Positions 49,647 through 58,596 of a DNA stretch of 64,000 nt are shown here, piece by piece. The position numbers were made by a program, and so were the translations under genes. The stretch covers positions 594,001-658,000 of the forward strand of contig CAJNDS010000347.1 of NCBI GenBank assembly GCA_905221605.1, read 5' to 3'. Positions within the stretch are counted from its first letter, which is position 1. Every line of letters starts with the position of its first letter. A model generated the notes under the pieces. It was given only the letters and a program-made list of their open reading frames with translations, did no database searches and was not told where the DNA came from. This stretch comes from Symbiodinium natans. Its lineage: Eukaryota; Sar; Dinophyceae; Suessiales; Symbiodiniaceae.

Positions 49647-49890
49647 TCTAGAGTTCGTGGACCCCGCACATGTGCTTTTATTTGGGGTCCTGAATGTGTG
49701 AGATCGATGCAGCATGCGGGTCCGTGGGCTCAGTACAGGAGACCCGGTTCAGCGAGCTCCGCGCCCGCGTTCAGATAGACAGCTCCTTGCCGGGCGCCAG
49801 TGAAAAAGAGACCCAGCGTCCGGCAGAGCAGCTTGAAGCAGTCCAGCCATTTTTCGGGAATTTTCTTCGGGTTTTAGGGTATTTTGGCGG
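49647..49890. other. Short spacer between paralogues
   Basis: Contains GGGTTTTAGGGTATTTTGGCGG just before the second paralogue. No gene. Confidence 0.6.
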
Positions 49891-50499
49891 ATGAAGCGCG
49901 CCGCCGCGTTGTTCTTCGAGGAGCTCGCGCCGCAGAAGCGCCGCCTTCGCGCTGCGGGGGGGTTCGGGGCGCTGCCCCAGGGGGTGCTGGAAGAAATCGT
50001 GGGCTACCTTTTGCCGGCCGAGTGGCTCGACGGTCGGGACCGGTTTGTGCAGCAGCGGCGCATGGCCGGACGCATGTTCGAAAACCTCGCCCACAACCAC
50101 GAGGCGGCGCCTCTCGCGCGCGACGCGCTCGCCCTTCTCGGCAGCTGCCGGCTGCTCCGGTTCGACCGGCTCTACGCAAACGTCTACGTCTTTCAGGTCA
50201 TGCTCCAGCGAGTCTTCGTCGAGCACTGCCTCGAGCACCTCTTCCGGAACCGCTGCGCCCAGCACGAGCTCCGGAGCCTGCAAATCACCCTGGAGAGAAT
50301 GGCCCCGGCCGCGGCCCGACGCCACGCCCTCGAGCAGGCGCTCCTGCGCCCCGCCGTCCGGGCCTCGACCTCCCGGCACCGATGCAACCACCACGTCGCG
50401 CGGGGCGCCGGCCTGAACCGGGTCAGTCGCCAGCCCCTGCCGGGGAAGCTGGAGGACGTCGAGGTGGAGGACGGCGAGGTCCGCCGCCTCTTGGTGTAG
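49891..50499 (+). CDS. F-box-like protein 2 (tandem paralogue)
   Basis: 202 codons from an ATG, with a basic N-terminal 23 residues (QKRRLR) that the first paralogue lacks, then the F-box-like LPQGVLEEIVGYLLPAEWLD. Central Cys and Arg residues (RNRCAQHELRSL) and the HALEQALL helix align with the upstream gene. GC content at codon third positions is very high. The gap between the genes is 244 bp. The pair probably arose by duplication and diverged; amino-acid identity by eye is about one third. The C-terminus ends in an acidic/basic alternating tail (EDVEVEDGEVRR). Confidence 0.5.
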   Translation: MKRAAALFFEELAPQKRRLRAAGGFGALPQGVLEEIVGYLLPAEWLDGRDRFVQQRRMAGRMFENLAHNHEAAPLARDALALLGSCRLLRFDRLYANVYVFQVMLQRVFVEHCLEHLFRNRCAQHELRSLQITLERMAPAAARRHALEQALLRPAVRASTSRHRCNHHVARGAGLNRVSRQPLPGKLEDVEVEDGEVRRLLV

Positions 50500-51129
50500 A
50501 GTCACGCTGTTGCAGTTGCCCCCCCAGCCCTCCATGTCAGTTTTTTTTTTGATTTTTTTTGTTGAAGCATGTCCCGCCGCAGCCATGAGCACTCACCTCC
50601 AGAGCTATTGTGCTTTGACACCCGCGGAGCGGGAGTCAGAGCTCGCGCGCGCGGGCCTTCAGCAGCTGGCCGTGATCCCGGCTCCCGCTCCCGAAAGTGT
50701 CCCCTCTCCCCCCCTTTTCGTCCCAGGTCCAGATCCAGGAGGACATCGCTCGCCACGTGGCGCGGATCTTCAGAACCGTGGAGGACCTTTTGGACTTCAA
50801 CATGTACTCCCCGCTCCCACCCCCTGACAGGACCGCATCGAGGGCCGCCTGGTGATCCGCGAGCTCTCCGAGGACCGGCTTACGCCATCAGACTTTCCTT
50901 TTTCCCTGCCCCGCGCCAGGAGCAGATCCGCACGCGCTCCCGATCCAGGAGCAGGAGCAGATGAGCGCCGCGGCCTTACCTTCAGTTTCACGCGCTCCGC
51001 GCCGGCCGCCTTTACCGGGCTCCGCCCATGCCGCTCCGGCCTTTTTTCCCTCCCGACGGCACCCCGCCTTGACGTGGCGGGAGGGCTCTAGTACCCCCCT
51101 TCGGGGCGGGGAAGCCAAGAGGGTGCCAA
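50500..51129. other. Spacer with exon-like fragments; edge of the viral block
   Basis: Poly-T runs at 50545-50568 are followed by three short segments, each preceded or followed by a pyrimidine tract and CAG: from 50585 (MSTHLQSYCALTPAERESEL), from 50727 (VQIQEDIARHVARIFRTVED) and from 50925, ending in an Arg-Ser dipeptide run and a stop. Their reading phases do not join cleanly across GT-AG introns, so no gene is called; it may be a decayed spliced gene. A short hairpin CCCCCC-TTCG-GGGCGGGG lies at about 51094-51111. Confidence 0.4.
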
Positions 51130-52302
51130 TCAGTTCAGCTCCCGAGGCGCCCTGCGCGGCGGGGGGGCGTTGAAGTCGCGCAGCTGCCGCACGGCCAGGG
51201 GCAGCCTCCTCGCCGGCGCCGCCTTGGGAGCCGCCGCCGCAGGGCCAGGGGCAGGGCCAGGGGCTGGGCCAGGGGCAGCCGCCGGCGCCGCGGGCGGGGC
51301 CTTCGGGGCGGCGTTGAAATCCCGCAGCTGCCTGGCGGCCAGCGGCACGCCCGGCTGCGTGAGCCTCTGCACGGGCTCCCCGCTGGCCTTGGGCACGGGC
51401 TGCACGTGCTTCAGCAGGCCCTCCGTGCCGTCCGTGGCCCGCACCGTCATCGAGTCGTAGCTTGCCAGCTGCTTCACGGGCCCGTACTGGGGCTGGAAGC
51501 TCCTCTGGGCGTTGGTGGGGGCGCGGAAGGCCCCCGCCTCCGCGAGGCGCCGCTGCCGGCCCTCCGTGAGCTCCCGGTTGTGCTGGAACTTCCGCGCGTT
51601 GTCCTGGTAGACGCGGAACGTGGTGGCCGGCTGCTTCTCCACGTCCTCGGGCGCCGCGTGCACCGCCTCGTGCGGGCGCTTGTTGTAGGCCTCCGCGGCC
51701 CCCTCCACGTGCTCCGCCCAGCCGCCCCCGTCCCGCGCCACCTTCCCCGCCAGGTCCCGCTTCAGCGTCTGGATGGCCCTGTCCACCACGGCCAGCGCGT
51801 TCCGGTCCTCCGGCCGCTTGTGCCGGTGCACCGCGGGCTCCGGGAGCGCCTCCTCCAGGCCCTGAAACTCGTTGCCCTGGTCCGTGGAGACCACGTAGTT
51901 GCTCTCCCCCTCCACCAGCTTCGGGATGATCTCGGCGGCGGCCTGGGTCACCGTCTCCGCCTGCTTGTCGGGCAGGGCCTTCGTGGCCACCTCCCGCGTG
52001 AAGACGTCCGTCACCACCAGCCCGTACTTGTTCCTCCCCCGAGTGTTCTGGGAGAAGTCCACCAGATCCGCCTGCAGCCGGTCGTTGGGGCCCTCCGCCG
52101 CGCTCTTGCCCAGGCTCCGCGGCTTGGGCGCAAGCACCTGCCGCGCCACGTCCCCCCGCAGGGCCTGGCGGGCCCGCGCCGCCGTCAGATCCCTGCGCTC
52201 GGGGTGGTCCCGGCGGGCCAGCTGGTGGAGCTTGCGCGGGTCCCGCACGTTGTACTCCTCCGCGAGGCCCCGGAAGAACTGGAGCGCCGCCTCCTCCGCC
52301 AT
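51130..52302 (-). CDS. Retroviral-type integrase of the Polinton-like element
   Basis: 390 codons from an ATG in the string TAAATG. The rve catalytic core is clear. QADLVDF gives Asp79, and YGLVVTDVFTREVATKALPDKQ follows. STDQGNEF gives Asp141. The third acidic residue is in NALAVVDRAIQTLKRDL, where the usual Glu is an Asp (Asp174, 33 residues after Asp141); whether this is functional is open. The region before the core is short and has no clear HHCC finger. The C-terminal third lacks an obvious chromodomain and holds a duplicated LPLAVRQLRDFNAPP-type motif on each side of an Ala/Pro linker. It would insert the element DNA into host chromosomes. It is the last gene of the minus-strand array and abuts the fibre gene. 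Confidence 0.85.
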   Translation of the reverse strand: MAEEAALQFFRGLAEEYNVRDPRKLHQLARRDHPERRDLTAARARQALRGDVARQVLAPKPRSLGKSAAEGPNDRLQADLVDFSQNTRGRNKYGLVVTDVFTREVATKALPDKQAETVTQAAAEIIPKLVEGESNYVVSTDQGNEFQGLEEALPEPAVHRHKRPEDRNALAVVDRAIQTLKRDLAGKVARDGGGWAEHVEGAAEAYNKRPHEAVHAAPEDVEKQPATTFRVYQDNARKFQHNRELTEGRQRRLAEAGAFRAPTNAQRSFQPQYGPVKQLASYDSMTVRATDGTEGLLKHVQPVPKASGEPVQRLTQPGVPLAARQLRDFNAAPKAPPAAPAAAPGPAPGPAPGPAAAAPKAAPARRLPLAVRQLRDFNAPPPRRAPRELN

Positions 52303-55300
52303 TTATGAGGCCGAGCGGCCCCGCTTCTTCTTCTCCAGCGCCTCCACGCGGGCCTGGAGCCCCTGGCAGATCCCCCAGAGCACGCAGCACATGCGGTTGT
52401 AGTCGAGCGTCACGAGCTCCCCGAGCTCCTCGTCCACGAGCTTCCCGCACAGCGCCTGGCCCACGGGCCCCGTCTCCTGCACCTCGTTGGCGATGAAGCC
52501 CAGCGTGCGCTTCTGGCTGCCGTCGGTGCGCCGGTACCACTTGGGTGCCACGGCGTCGAAGAGCTCCTGCAGCTCCTCGAGCCCCGCGGGCTCCACGCTG
52601 TGCTTCAGCTTCTCGTCCGAGAGGTTCTGGAAGCCGTAGTTCACGATCACCTCCCCGTCGTTGATCCCGCCCGTGTTGGCTTCCACGATGAGGTTGGCGG
52701 GACCGCTGGCCGCGGTGCGCAGGAAGATGGCCTGGTCCTGGGCGTAGAGCTCCACGCCGCCGGCGGATGAGGCGGAGAGCTCGGCCGAGCCCGCGTTGCA
52801 GGCCACGAGGAGCCGCGCGTTGCCCGCGGCAGCGAGGTTCAGCACCTCCGCCGTCACGTCCCCGCTGTTGACGGTGGACACGACCTGCAGGTCCCCCTGC
52901 GCCCGCACGCCGGTGCTGCCGCCGATGAGCTCCAGGTACGCGGGGCTGGAGACGATGCCGTTGTCTGCCCTGATGGCGGAGGCGGTGTAGAGCACCGAGT
53001 TGAGGTAGGTGCCCTGGGTGCCGCCCGTCAATGTGAGGTAGTCGTCTGTGGGCCGGGCCCGCACCGTGGGCGCCCGCAGCTCCGTGCTGAGCTCCACGCT
53101 TCCCGAGGTTAGCGTGCCCTGCACGTCCAGGGCGCCGTTGACGACGGTGCCCCCGGAGCCTCCGGTAATGGTGAGCTCCGTGTCCTGGACCCGCGTGGAG
53201 ATGGCGTTGGTCACCAGCCCCGTGGCGGTGCCCGCGGCGTCGTCGATGTAGAGCTCCGTGTCCACGCGCAGCCTCGGGGCTATCGAGTGCACCTCCGCCG
53301 TGGCAAAGGTGCAGAGGCTCTGGTCCGCCTGGTCCGTCACCCTGACAGACACGGTGCCCGCCTTCAGGTTAAGAAATTGATTGGTCGGAAGCAGGGGCTC
53401 CACGGTGTCCGCCTGGATGCTGCCGGCCGTGGCGATGCCCAGGCTGCTGTCCGCGAAGATTCGGCCCATGGTCAGCATGTTGACGCCCGTCTTGAGGCTG
53501 AACTGGCTCGAGGACAGGTCGGCCACGGCGGCCCCGTTGGAAGCCTCGAACTCGATGCCCAGGTTGCCGCCCCGCAGCGTCAAGAAATCCGCTCCGTTGG
53601 CCCTCACGTCATTGACCAGCAGGGGATCCGAGGGCGGCGCACCCGCCAGCGCATAGCGGGCGTCGCTTTCGGCCTTGCTGTAGCAGTCACACGTAAGCTG
53701 CACCGTGGCGGAGTTGCCCAGGATCAGGTTCGCTCCCAGGGGTGCCTGGGGCAGCAGCGCCCTTATCATTCTTGGCGTGAAGTTGTCGAGCACCATAGGA
53801 ATGATGCCCCCACCCCCCGCGTTGCCGTTGACCACATGGTACCTGGAGTCCAGGGGCGTGAAGTCGCTGTTGGAGAAGTACCTCCCATCACTTTCGCTTT
53901 TGCTGTAGCAGTCACACGTAAGCTGCACCGTGGCGGAGTTGCCCAGGATCAGGTTCGCTCCCAGGGGTGCCTGGGGCAGCAGCGCGCGGATCATGCGCGG
54001 CGTGAAGTTGTCCAGGACCATCGGGATGATGCCTCCCCCGCCGGCGTTGCCGATCACGGGGTGGTAGCGCGCGTCCCCCTGGGCCTCCGTGAGGAGCCCG
54101 GAGGAGCTGATCTGGCTCGCGATCTCCGCCGAGGTCTCGCCCTGGTCCCAGTAGTTGGTGAGCTCCGAGGCGATGGAGCTGTCGATGTCGGCCTGCGTGG
54201 CGTACTGGGAGACGTTGAGCGCGTCCACGGCGCTCGAGATCTGCGCGTTCACCTCAGCCTGGGTGTACGTCTGGCTCTGGTCGTAGGCCTGGCACTCGAT
54301 CTGCAGCGTGCTGCCCGAGTTCTGGAGCGTGGCCACCAGGGGCCCGGCGAAGTGCAGGTTCCGGAGCGCCTGCCCGGCGAGCAGCTCCCAGGTGGTGTTC
54401 CCGGCCCAGGCGGGGGCGTTGGAAATTGCCACGCCTGCGACGAGGGCGTCCACCTCCGTGATGACGTAGTAGGGCGCGAGCGCGATGCTGATCTCGTTGA
54501 GGATGGGCGCCTGGAGCCCGGTCCAGGGCACGTAGTCGTCCAGCGCCGTCGCGATGGCGGCGTCCATCTGCACCGTGGTGCTGTAGGGCACCAGGGCGGC
54601 CGCGATGGCGGCGTCCCGGGCAGCGACGGTGCTGTACGGAGACAGGTCGATGGCCCCCACGGCGGTGGCGATGGCCGCGTCCGTCTCCGCTGATGTGTAG
54701 TAGGATGCCAGCGCGGCCGTGATGGCCCCGTTGGTCTCCGCCGATGTGTAGAAGCTGCCCAGGGTGGCCAGCACCCAGGACTCGCTGGCCAGGGGCGCCA
54801 GCAGGGCGGTGACCTCCGCCTGCGTGTAGGCGTCACAGGCCAGGGACAGCGTGAAGTTGTCGTTCTCGAGGGAGACGCTCAGGGGGGCGCCGCTGAAGTG
54901 CAGGTTGCGGATGGTGTTGGTGCCCACCAGGAGGTCCCAGGTCGTCTGCCCGGGCCACGCCTGGGCGTTGGCGAGGTTCGTGCCCCCTCCCGTGGTCAGC
55001 GCGGCCAGCGCGGAGTTGAGCGCGTCGATGGCGCTCTGCAGACTCGTCTCGGAGGCCGAGAGGTCGGCCGAGGTGGCGAAGGGCCCCGCTCCCTGCAGGG
55101 CCAGGATCTCCGCGTCGTGCCCGTCCAGGCGCGCGTCCCGCACGGCCAATAGACCGTTGAGCCCCGCGGTGTCGGTGTAGGCTGCGAGGGCCGTGGCGAG
55201 CGCCGCCGCAACGTCGGCAGCCGTCTGGAAGCCCGCTGCCTGCAGCGCCGCCAGGGCCGCCTCCGCGGCGTCGAGCCTCCCGTCGCGGAGGGCCAGCGCG

Positions 55301-56013
55301 GCGTCCAGGGCCGTCTGGGCCACCAGGGGCAGCAGGGCGGTGGCGATCTTCTGGTCCACGTCCGCGGGCGTGGTGCGCAGGGCCACCGCGCTGTTCAGGC
55401 CGCTGGTGTCGGTGTACGGGAGGAGCGCGGTGGCGATGGCCTGGGAGACGTCCGCGGCCGTCTGCCGGGCCGCGATGTCGAGGGCCTGCTGATCCTGCGT
55501 GCTCTTGAGCCCGTAGTTGGCCGCCACCGTGGCCAGCGTGGCGTTGTTGGCCGTGGTGATCGCGCTGTTCATGGAAGCGTTGGTGGGATGGTTCGCAAGC
55601 TTCAGGTCCACGGAGGCGGGCGTGCTCTTGCCGTCCACGTCCAGCTGCAGGGCGTCCAGGGCCGATTGGTTCGCTTTCCCCGCCAGCCCGGTGGTCAGGC
55701 TGGTGCTGAGGGAGGTGATGGAGGACTGGTTGGCGGCGATGAGGCCCTCGGCTGCTGCGAGGTCGGCCGCCAGAGCGTATGGGGTCAGGTCGGGCGGCGC
55801 GGGGATGGCCGCCACCTGCGTCTGCAGCGCGGCCACGGCGGCCGAGTTGGTGCCGATGGAGGCGGTGTTGGCGACCGTGTCCGTGAGGGGCGTGTAGGCC
55901 GTCAGGACCGTGGCGAGCTGCCCCGCGGAGATGCCCTGCATCTCGATGGTGGCGATGGGGGTCTGGCCATCGTTGAGGATGTTCCCGGTGATGGTGGACT
56001 CAAAAAGACTCAT
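52303..56013 (-). CDS. Trimeric fibre with S74 intramolecular chaperone
   Basis: 1236 codons from an ATG preceded by TAAAAC. The N-terminal two thirds is built of short phage-fibre-like repeats (YTQAEVNAQIS, YYTSAETDAAIA, ESDARYAL), suggesting a long trimeric stalk. The C-terminal ~105 residues form an S74 chaperone: LSDEKLKHSV with Ser1132 and Asp1133, then LGFIANEVQETGP and a final coiled coil (GLQARVEALEKKK). In this family the chaperone cuts itself off at that Ser after trimerisation. Two 75-codon copies in the middle (about residues 650-780) are almost identical. It probably binds the host cell surface. The stop TAA is also the first base set of the integrase TAAATG. Confidence 0.8.
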   Translation of the reverse strand: MSLFESTITGNILNDGQTPIATIEMQGISAGQLATVLTAYTPLTDTVANTASIGTNSAAVAALQTQVAAIPAPPDLTPYALAADLAAAEGLIAANQSSITSLSTSLTTGLAGKANQSALDALQLDVDGKSTPASVDLKLANHPTNASMNSAITTANNATLATVAANYGLKSTQDQQALDIAARQTAADVSQAIATALLPYTDTSGLNSAVALRTTPADVDQKIATALLPLVAQTALDAALALRDGRLDAAEAALAALQAAGFQTAADVAAALATALAAYTDTAGLNGLLAVRDARLDGHDAEILALQGAGPFATSADLSASETSLQSAIDALNSALAALTTGGGTNLANAQAWPGQTTWDLLVGTNTIRNLHFSGAPLSVSLENDNFTLSLACDAYTQAEVTALLAPLASESWVLATLGSFYTSAETNGAITAALASYYTSAETDAAIATAVGAIDLSPYSTVAARDAAIAAALVPYSTTVQMDAAIATALDDYVPWTGLQAPILNEISIALAPYYVITEVDALVAGVAISNAPAWAGNTTWELLAGQALRNLHFAGPLVATLQNSGSTLQIECQAYDQSQTYTQAEVNAQISSAVDALNVSQYATQADIDSSIASELTNYWDQGETSAEIASQISSSGLLTEAQGDARYHPVIGNAGGGGIIPMVLDNFTPRMIRALLPQAPLGANLILGNSATVQLTCDCYSKSESDGRYFSNSDFTPLDSRYHVVNGNAGGGGIIPMVLDNFTPRMIRALLPQAPLGANLILGNSATVQLTCDCYSKAESDARYALAGAPPSDPLLVNDVRANGADFLTLRGGNLGIEFEASNGAAVADLSSSQFSLKTGVNMLTMGRIFADSSLGIATAGSIQADTVEPLLPTNQFLNLKAGTVSVRVTDQADQSLCTFATAEVHSIAPRLRVDTELYIDDAAGTATGLVTNAISTRVQDTELTITGGSGGTVVNGALDVQGTLTSGSVELSTELRAPTVRARPTDDYLTLTGGTQGTYLNSVLYTASAIRADNGIVSSPAYLELIGGSTGVRAQGDLQVVSTVNSGDVTAEVLNLAAAGNARLLVACNAGSAELSASSAGGVELYAQDQAIFLRTAASGPANLIVEANTGGINDGEVIVNYGFQNLSDEKLKHSVEPAGLEELQELFDAVAPKWYRRTDGSQKRTLGFIANEVQETGPVGQALCGKLVDEELGELVTLDYNRMCCVLWGICQGLQARVEALEKKKRGRSAS
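53680..54060 (-). repeat. 75-codon internal duplication of the fibre gene
   Basis: Copies start at 53680 and 53905, exactly 225 bp apart. About 80 bp at the lower-coordinate end of each copy is identical. The next 75 bp encode the same residues (FTPRMIRALLPQAPLGANL) with different synonymous codons, for example AGA/ATA/AGG against CGC/ATC/CGC. Confidence 0.85.
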
Positions 56014-56019
56014 GTTTTA

Positions 56020-57237
56020 CTAGTCGAGGGAACTGACCCCAGCTCCTGAAAGCGTCACGAGCTGGTACGAAATCATGTGGATGAAGCATTGGTCCACGCG
56101 GTCCGCCTCCATGTTCGAGAAGCTGAAGCGGCACAGGTCACCGGAGCGGGTTGAGATGCCCGAAAGCGGGTGCTTCGGGACGCGCTCCACGGGGAAGGCT
56201 GCGATGAACTGATTGTTCCCGTAGAGGTTGTCCCGGATGCGCATGTTGCGAAGCTTCGAGTCGTAGGTGCCCGCCAGAATCTCGAGGAAGTGATGATGCT
56301 CCGCGATGCTCTCGTTGGCTGTGCGAGGGTACTGCAGCGCGCCCAGCTGCAGCTGGCTCTTGAGGTTGCGGTTCACGTTGGCTCCGGGAAACTCGAAGTT
56401 GTCAACGGTGTCCAGATCCGACCGGTTGAAGGTCACAAAGGCTCCGAGCATCTTCGTGAACGCCCGACTAACGACGATGTTGTAGCTGGTGGACCCGGCG
56501 GGGATGCTGGAGAGCTGCGTGTGCATGGTCGGGAAGGAAAAAATCAGGCTGCGGCCGCTTGTGACGATGCGCTGAAACGCCTCCCGGATCGAACTATCGA
56601 GGGTAACTTGCGAGGCGTAAAGCTTCACGTTCTCGATGGTGAAGTCCTGGCTCGCGCTGACGTTGCGGACCGCGTCCGAGGGGTCGGCGAAGGTGATCTG
56701 GAGCACCAGGTTGAGCTCGGGGGGCAGCATCTTGCCGCAGTTGAAGATCCCGATGAGGTGCGGGCTCATGAGCACGGTGCGGGAGCCCGAGGCCGCGATC
56801 TCGGCGGCGTGGCCCCCGCCGTCCGCCAGGAAGCCCTGGATGTGCCGGTTCAGCCACCACTCCTCGTTTTTGAGCAGGCCGTAGAGGTACGAGCAGCGGT
56901 TGTAGTAGGAGATGTCCTCGATGCGTGTGCCGTTGGCGAAGACCTCGACGCGGTCGATGAGGCAGCTGGGGTCCGGCGAGCCGAGCCGCAGCGTGGCCGT
57001 GGTGGAGTTGTTGCGCACCGTGAAGCCGAGCTTGACGCTCTCGCCGTCCACGAAGTCCATGCCGCTCGTCAGCGGGATACGGCACACGCGGCTGGTGGTC
57101 GGCGTGAAGACGCTCAGCGAGCTCGGATAATATTGCACATCCTTGCGGCTCTGCACGTAATTGACGTTGCTCGACTGGAGCTTGTAGTCGAGGCTCTGGA
57201 CCAGCTCGTCGTTCACGGCAGCAGTCACCTGCTCCAT
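56020..57237 (-). CDS. Major capsid protein, double jelly-roll
   Basis: 405 codons from an ATG with TAAAACC just upstream. It reads as two beta-rich halves: residues about 35-210 (RVCRIPLTSGMDFVDGE, LIDRVEVFANGTRIEDISY, LNLVLQITF) and about 215-395 (FTIENVKLYASQV, SLIFSFPTMHTQL, FLEILAGTYDSKLRN, FIAAFPVERVPKHPLSG). The VEVFANGTxI and HHFLEILAGTYDS phrases are typical of the capsid proteins of Polintons, Polinton-like viruses and virophages. It would form the hexon-like trimers of the icosahedral shell. At 405 residues it is short for the family, so some loops are lost. Next to the fibre and minor-capsid genes, as in related viruses. Confidence 0.85.
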   Translation of the reverse strand: MEQVTAAVNDELVQSLDYKLQSSNVNYVQSRKDVQYYPSSLSVFTPTTSRVCRIPLTSGMDFVDGESVKLGFTVRNNSTTATLRLGSPDPSCLIDRVEVFANGTRIEDISYYNRCSYLYGLLKNEEWWLNRHIQGFLADGGGHAAEIAASGSRTVLMSPHLIGIFNCGKMLPPELNLVLQITFADPSDAVRNVSASQDFTIENVKLYASQVTLDSSIREAFQRIVTSGRSLIFSFPTMHTQLSSIPAGSTSYNIVVSRAFTKMLGAFVTFNRSDLDTVDNFEFPGANVNRNLKSQLQLGALQYPRTANESIAEHHHFLEILAGTYDSKLRNMRIRDNLYGNNQFIAAFPVERVPKHPLSGISTRSGDLCRFSFSNMEADRVDQCFIHMISYQLVTLSGAGVSSLD

Positions 57238-57260
57238 GGTTTTACTCTACCGGAAAGATT

Positions 57261-58589
57261 TCACGCGGCCTCCGGCTCGCTCGCGCTGCGAAGCGCCTCG
57301 AAGGAAGGCGGTGGTGCCGCGCGGGACCTCTCCGAGGCCTGACGCTGCATCCGTGGCCGGGAGGAGTCGCTGCCCGAGGACTGCGCCAGGGGAGCGGGGT
57401 TGAGGCCCGTCGGGAAGCGCGTGGGCCTCGCGGGGCGGGCCTGCACCCTGGGCGCTGGCTGGGCCCGAGGCTCGGACTCGCTCTCGGTGTCCATGCGGTA
57501 GACCTGGGGCCTCGGGCGTTGTTCCCGGACCTGGAAGTGCTGCTCCGCCCCAAACTCCTGCATGCCGTTCAAGGTCTGAATGTCTGGCGCGGAGCTGGGG
57601 CGGGAGGCGTCCGTGTCGGTGCCTCCTCCTCCCCCCCAGCCCATCAGGTGCTCCGCCGCCACCATGCCTCCGTGGAGCGCCCACGCGGTGCCCACCAGGG
57701 CTGCGCCCGCGCCCGCCACGGCCAGGCCTCCCGCCGCCGCTCCCACCGTGGCGGCCACGGGCAGCGCAGCCTCTCCGGCGGCGGCCAGCCCAGAGCCGAT
57801 GGCCGCGAGCGTGCCTCCTCCCGCCTCTGCAGCACCTGCCGCCTCCGCAGCCCCCGCAGCCATTTCTGCGGTGGAAGCGAAGCCCTCGGTTGCTTCGGCC
57901 TCGGCCATCTGCTCGCTCATGAACTGCTCGATGTCTCGGGCTGCCGCCCTCTCCACCTCCTGGGCCCTCTGCCCCGCCCGCTCCAGCAGAGGCTCCACCT
58001 CGCTGGGCCTCCCGATGATCTGCGGAGGGGCTACTTCGTCCGGCGGGGGCGCCAGGCCCTCGGGCGCGCGCGGGATGCGCAGGTTCCGGTCGATCCAGCT
58101 GCGCCCCCTGCGCGCGGCGTTGTATAGGTCCTGCCCGTGCCCCGCGATGGCGGAGGCGGAGCCCGCCAGCCCCGCCGCTGCCCCCGCCGCGGCCTCGGCC
58201 TGCTGCAGGCGCCCCAGGAAGCCCGGCGCCGGCGGCGGCTCAAACCCGTCGTTTCTCAGCGCCTGCCCGGGATCCACGGCCACGTCCGACTCGCTGTCCA
58301 GGTCGAAGGGCCTGGGGCGCAGGAAGTCCCTTCTCGGGAAGGGCACGCCATCGTAGCCCTCGTTGGCGTCCTCGTAGGCCGCCGCGGGGTCCACGGTCGT
58401 GTGGGGCAGCGGGGCTGGCTCGGGCTCGCTGCTCTGCGGGTAGTCGTCCAGCCAGAAGTGGCTGGAGGTGTAGATGCTGGCGTTGCGGTTCGGGAGGTTG
58501 ATCGGCAGGGGCTCGCCCTCGGCGATGTAGCCCAGGACCTGAGCGTACGAGGGCTTGACGCGGAAGCCGTGCGCGCGCCGCTCCTCCAT
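57261..58589 (-). CDS. Virion-associated protein with hydrophobic Gly/Ala segment
   Basis: 442 codons from an ATG with TAAAGAC just upstream. The first 30 residues (KPSYAQVLGYIAEGEPLPIN) are followed by acidic, Pro-rich sequence. Residues about 235-305 are Ala/Gly/Val-rich (AAAGGLAVAGAGAALVGTAW), a candidate membrane-active stretch. A basic, Arg/Ser/Pro-rich tail follows. Similar hydrophobic internal virion proteins exist in adenoviruses and adintoviruses, but no sequence match was established. It sits between the major capsid gene and a small gene set, so a structural role is likely. Overlapping frames on the other strand are shadows caused by high GC. Confidence 0.55.
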   Translation of the reverse strand: MEERRAHGFRVKPSYAQVLGYIAEGEPLPINLPNRNASIYTSSHFWLDDYPQSSEPEPAPLPHTTVDPAAAYEDANEGYDGVPFPRRDFLRPRPFDLDSESDVAVDPGQALRNDGFEPPPAPGFLGRLQQAEAAAGAAAGLAGSASAIAGHGQDLYNAARRGRSWIDRNLRIPRAPEGLAPPPDEVAPPQIIGRPSEVEPLLERAGQRAQEVERAAARDIEQFMSEQMAEAEATEGFASTAEMAAGAAEAAGAAEAGGGTLAAIGSGLAAAGEAALPVAATVGAAAGGLAVAGAGAALVGTAWALHGGMVAAEHLMGWGGGGGTDTDASRPSSAPDIQTLNGMQEFGAEQHFQVREQRPRPQVYRMDTESESEPRAQPAPRVQARPARPTRFPTGLNPAPLAQSSGSDSSRPRMQRQASERSRAAPPPSFEALRSASEPEAA

Positions 58590-58596
58590 GTCTTTA

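Noticed and set aside
50888-52540. 550-codon minus-strand frame overlapping the integrase
   Set aside because: A shadow frame in very GC-rich DNA; low-complexity Gly/Ala/Arg sequence, and the integrase frame has clear motifs.
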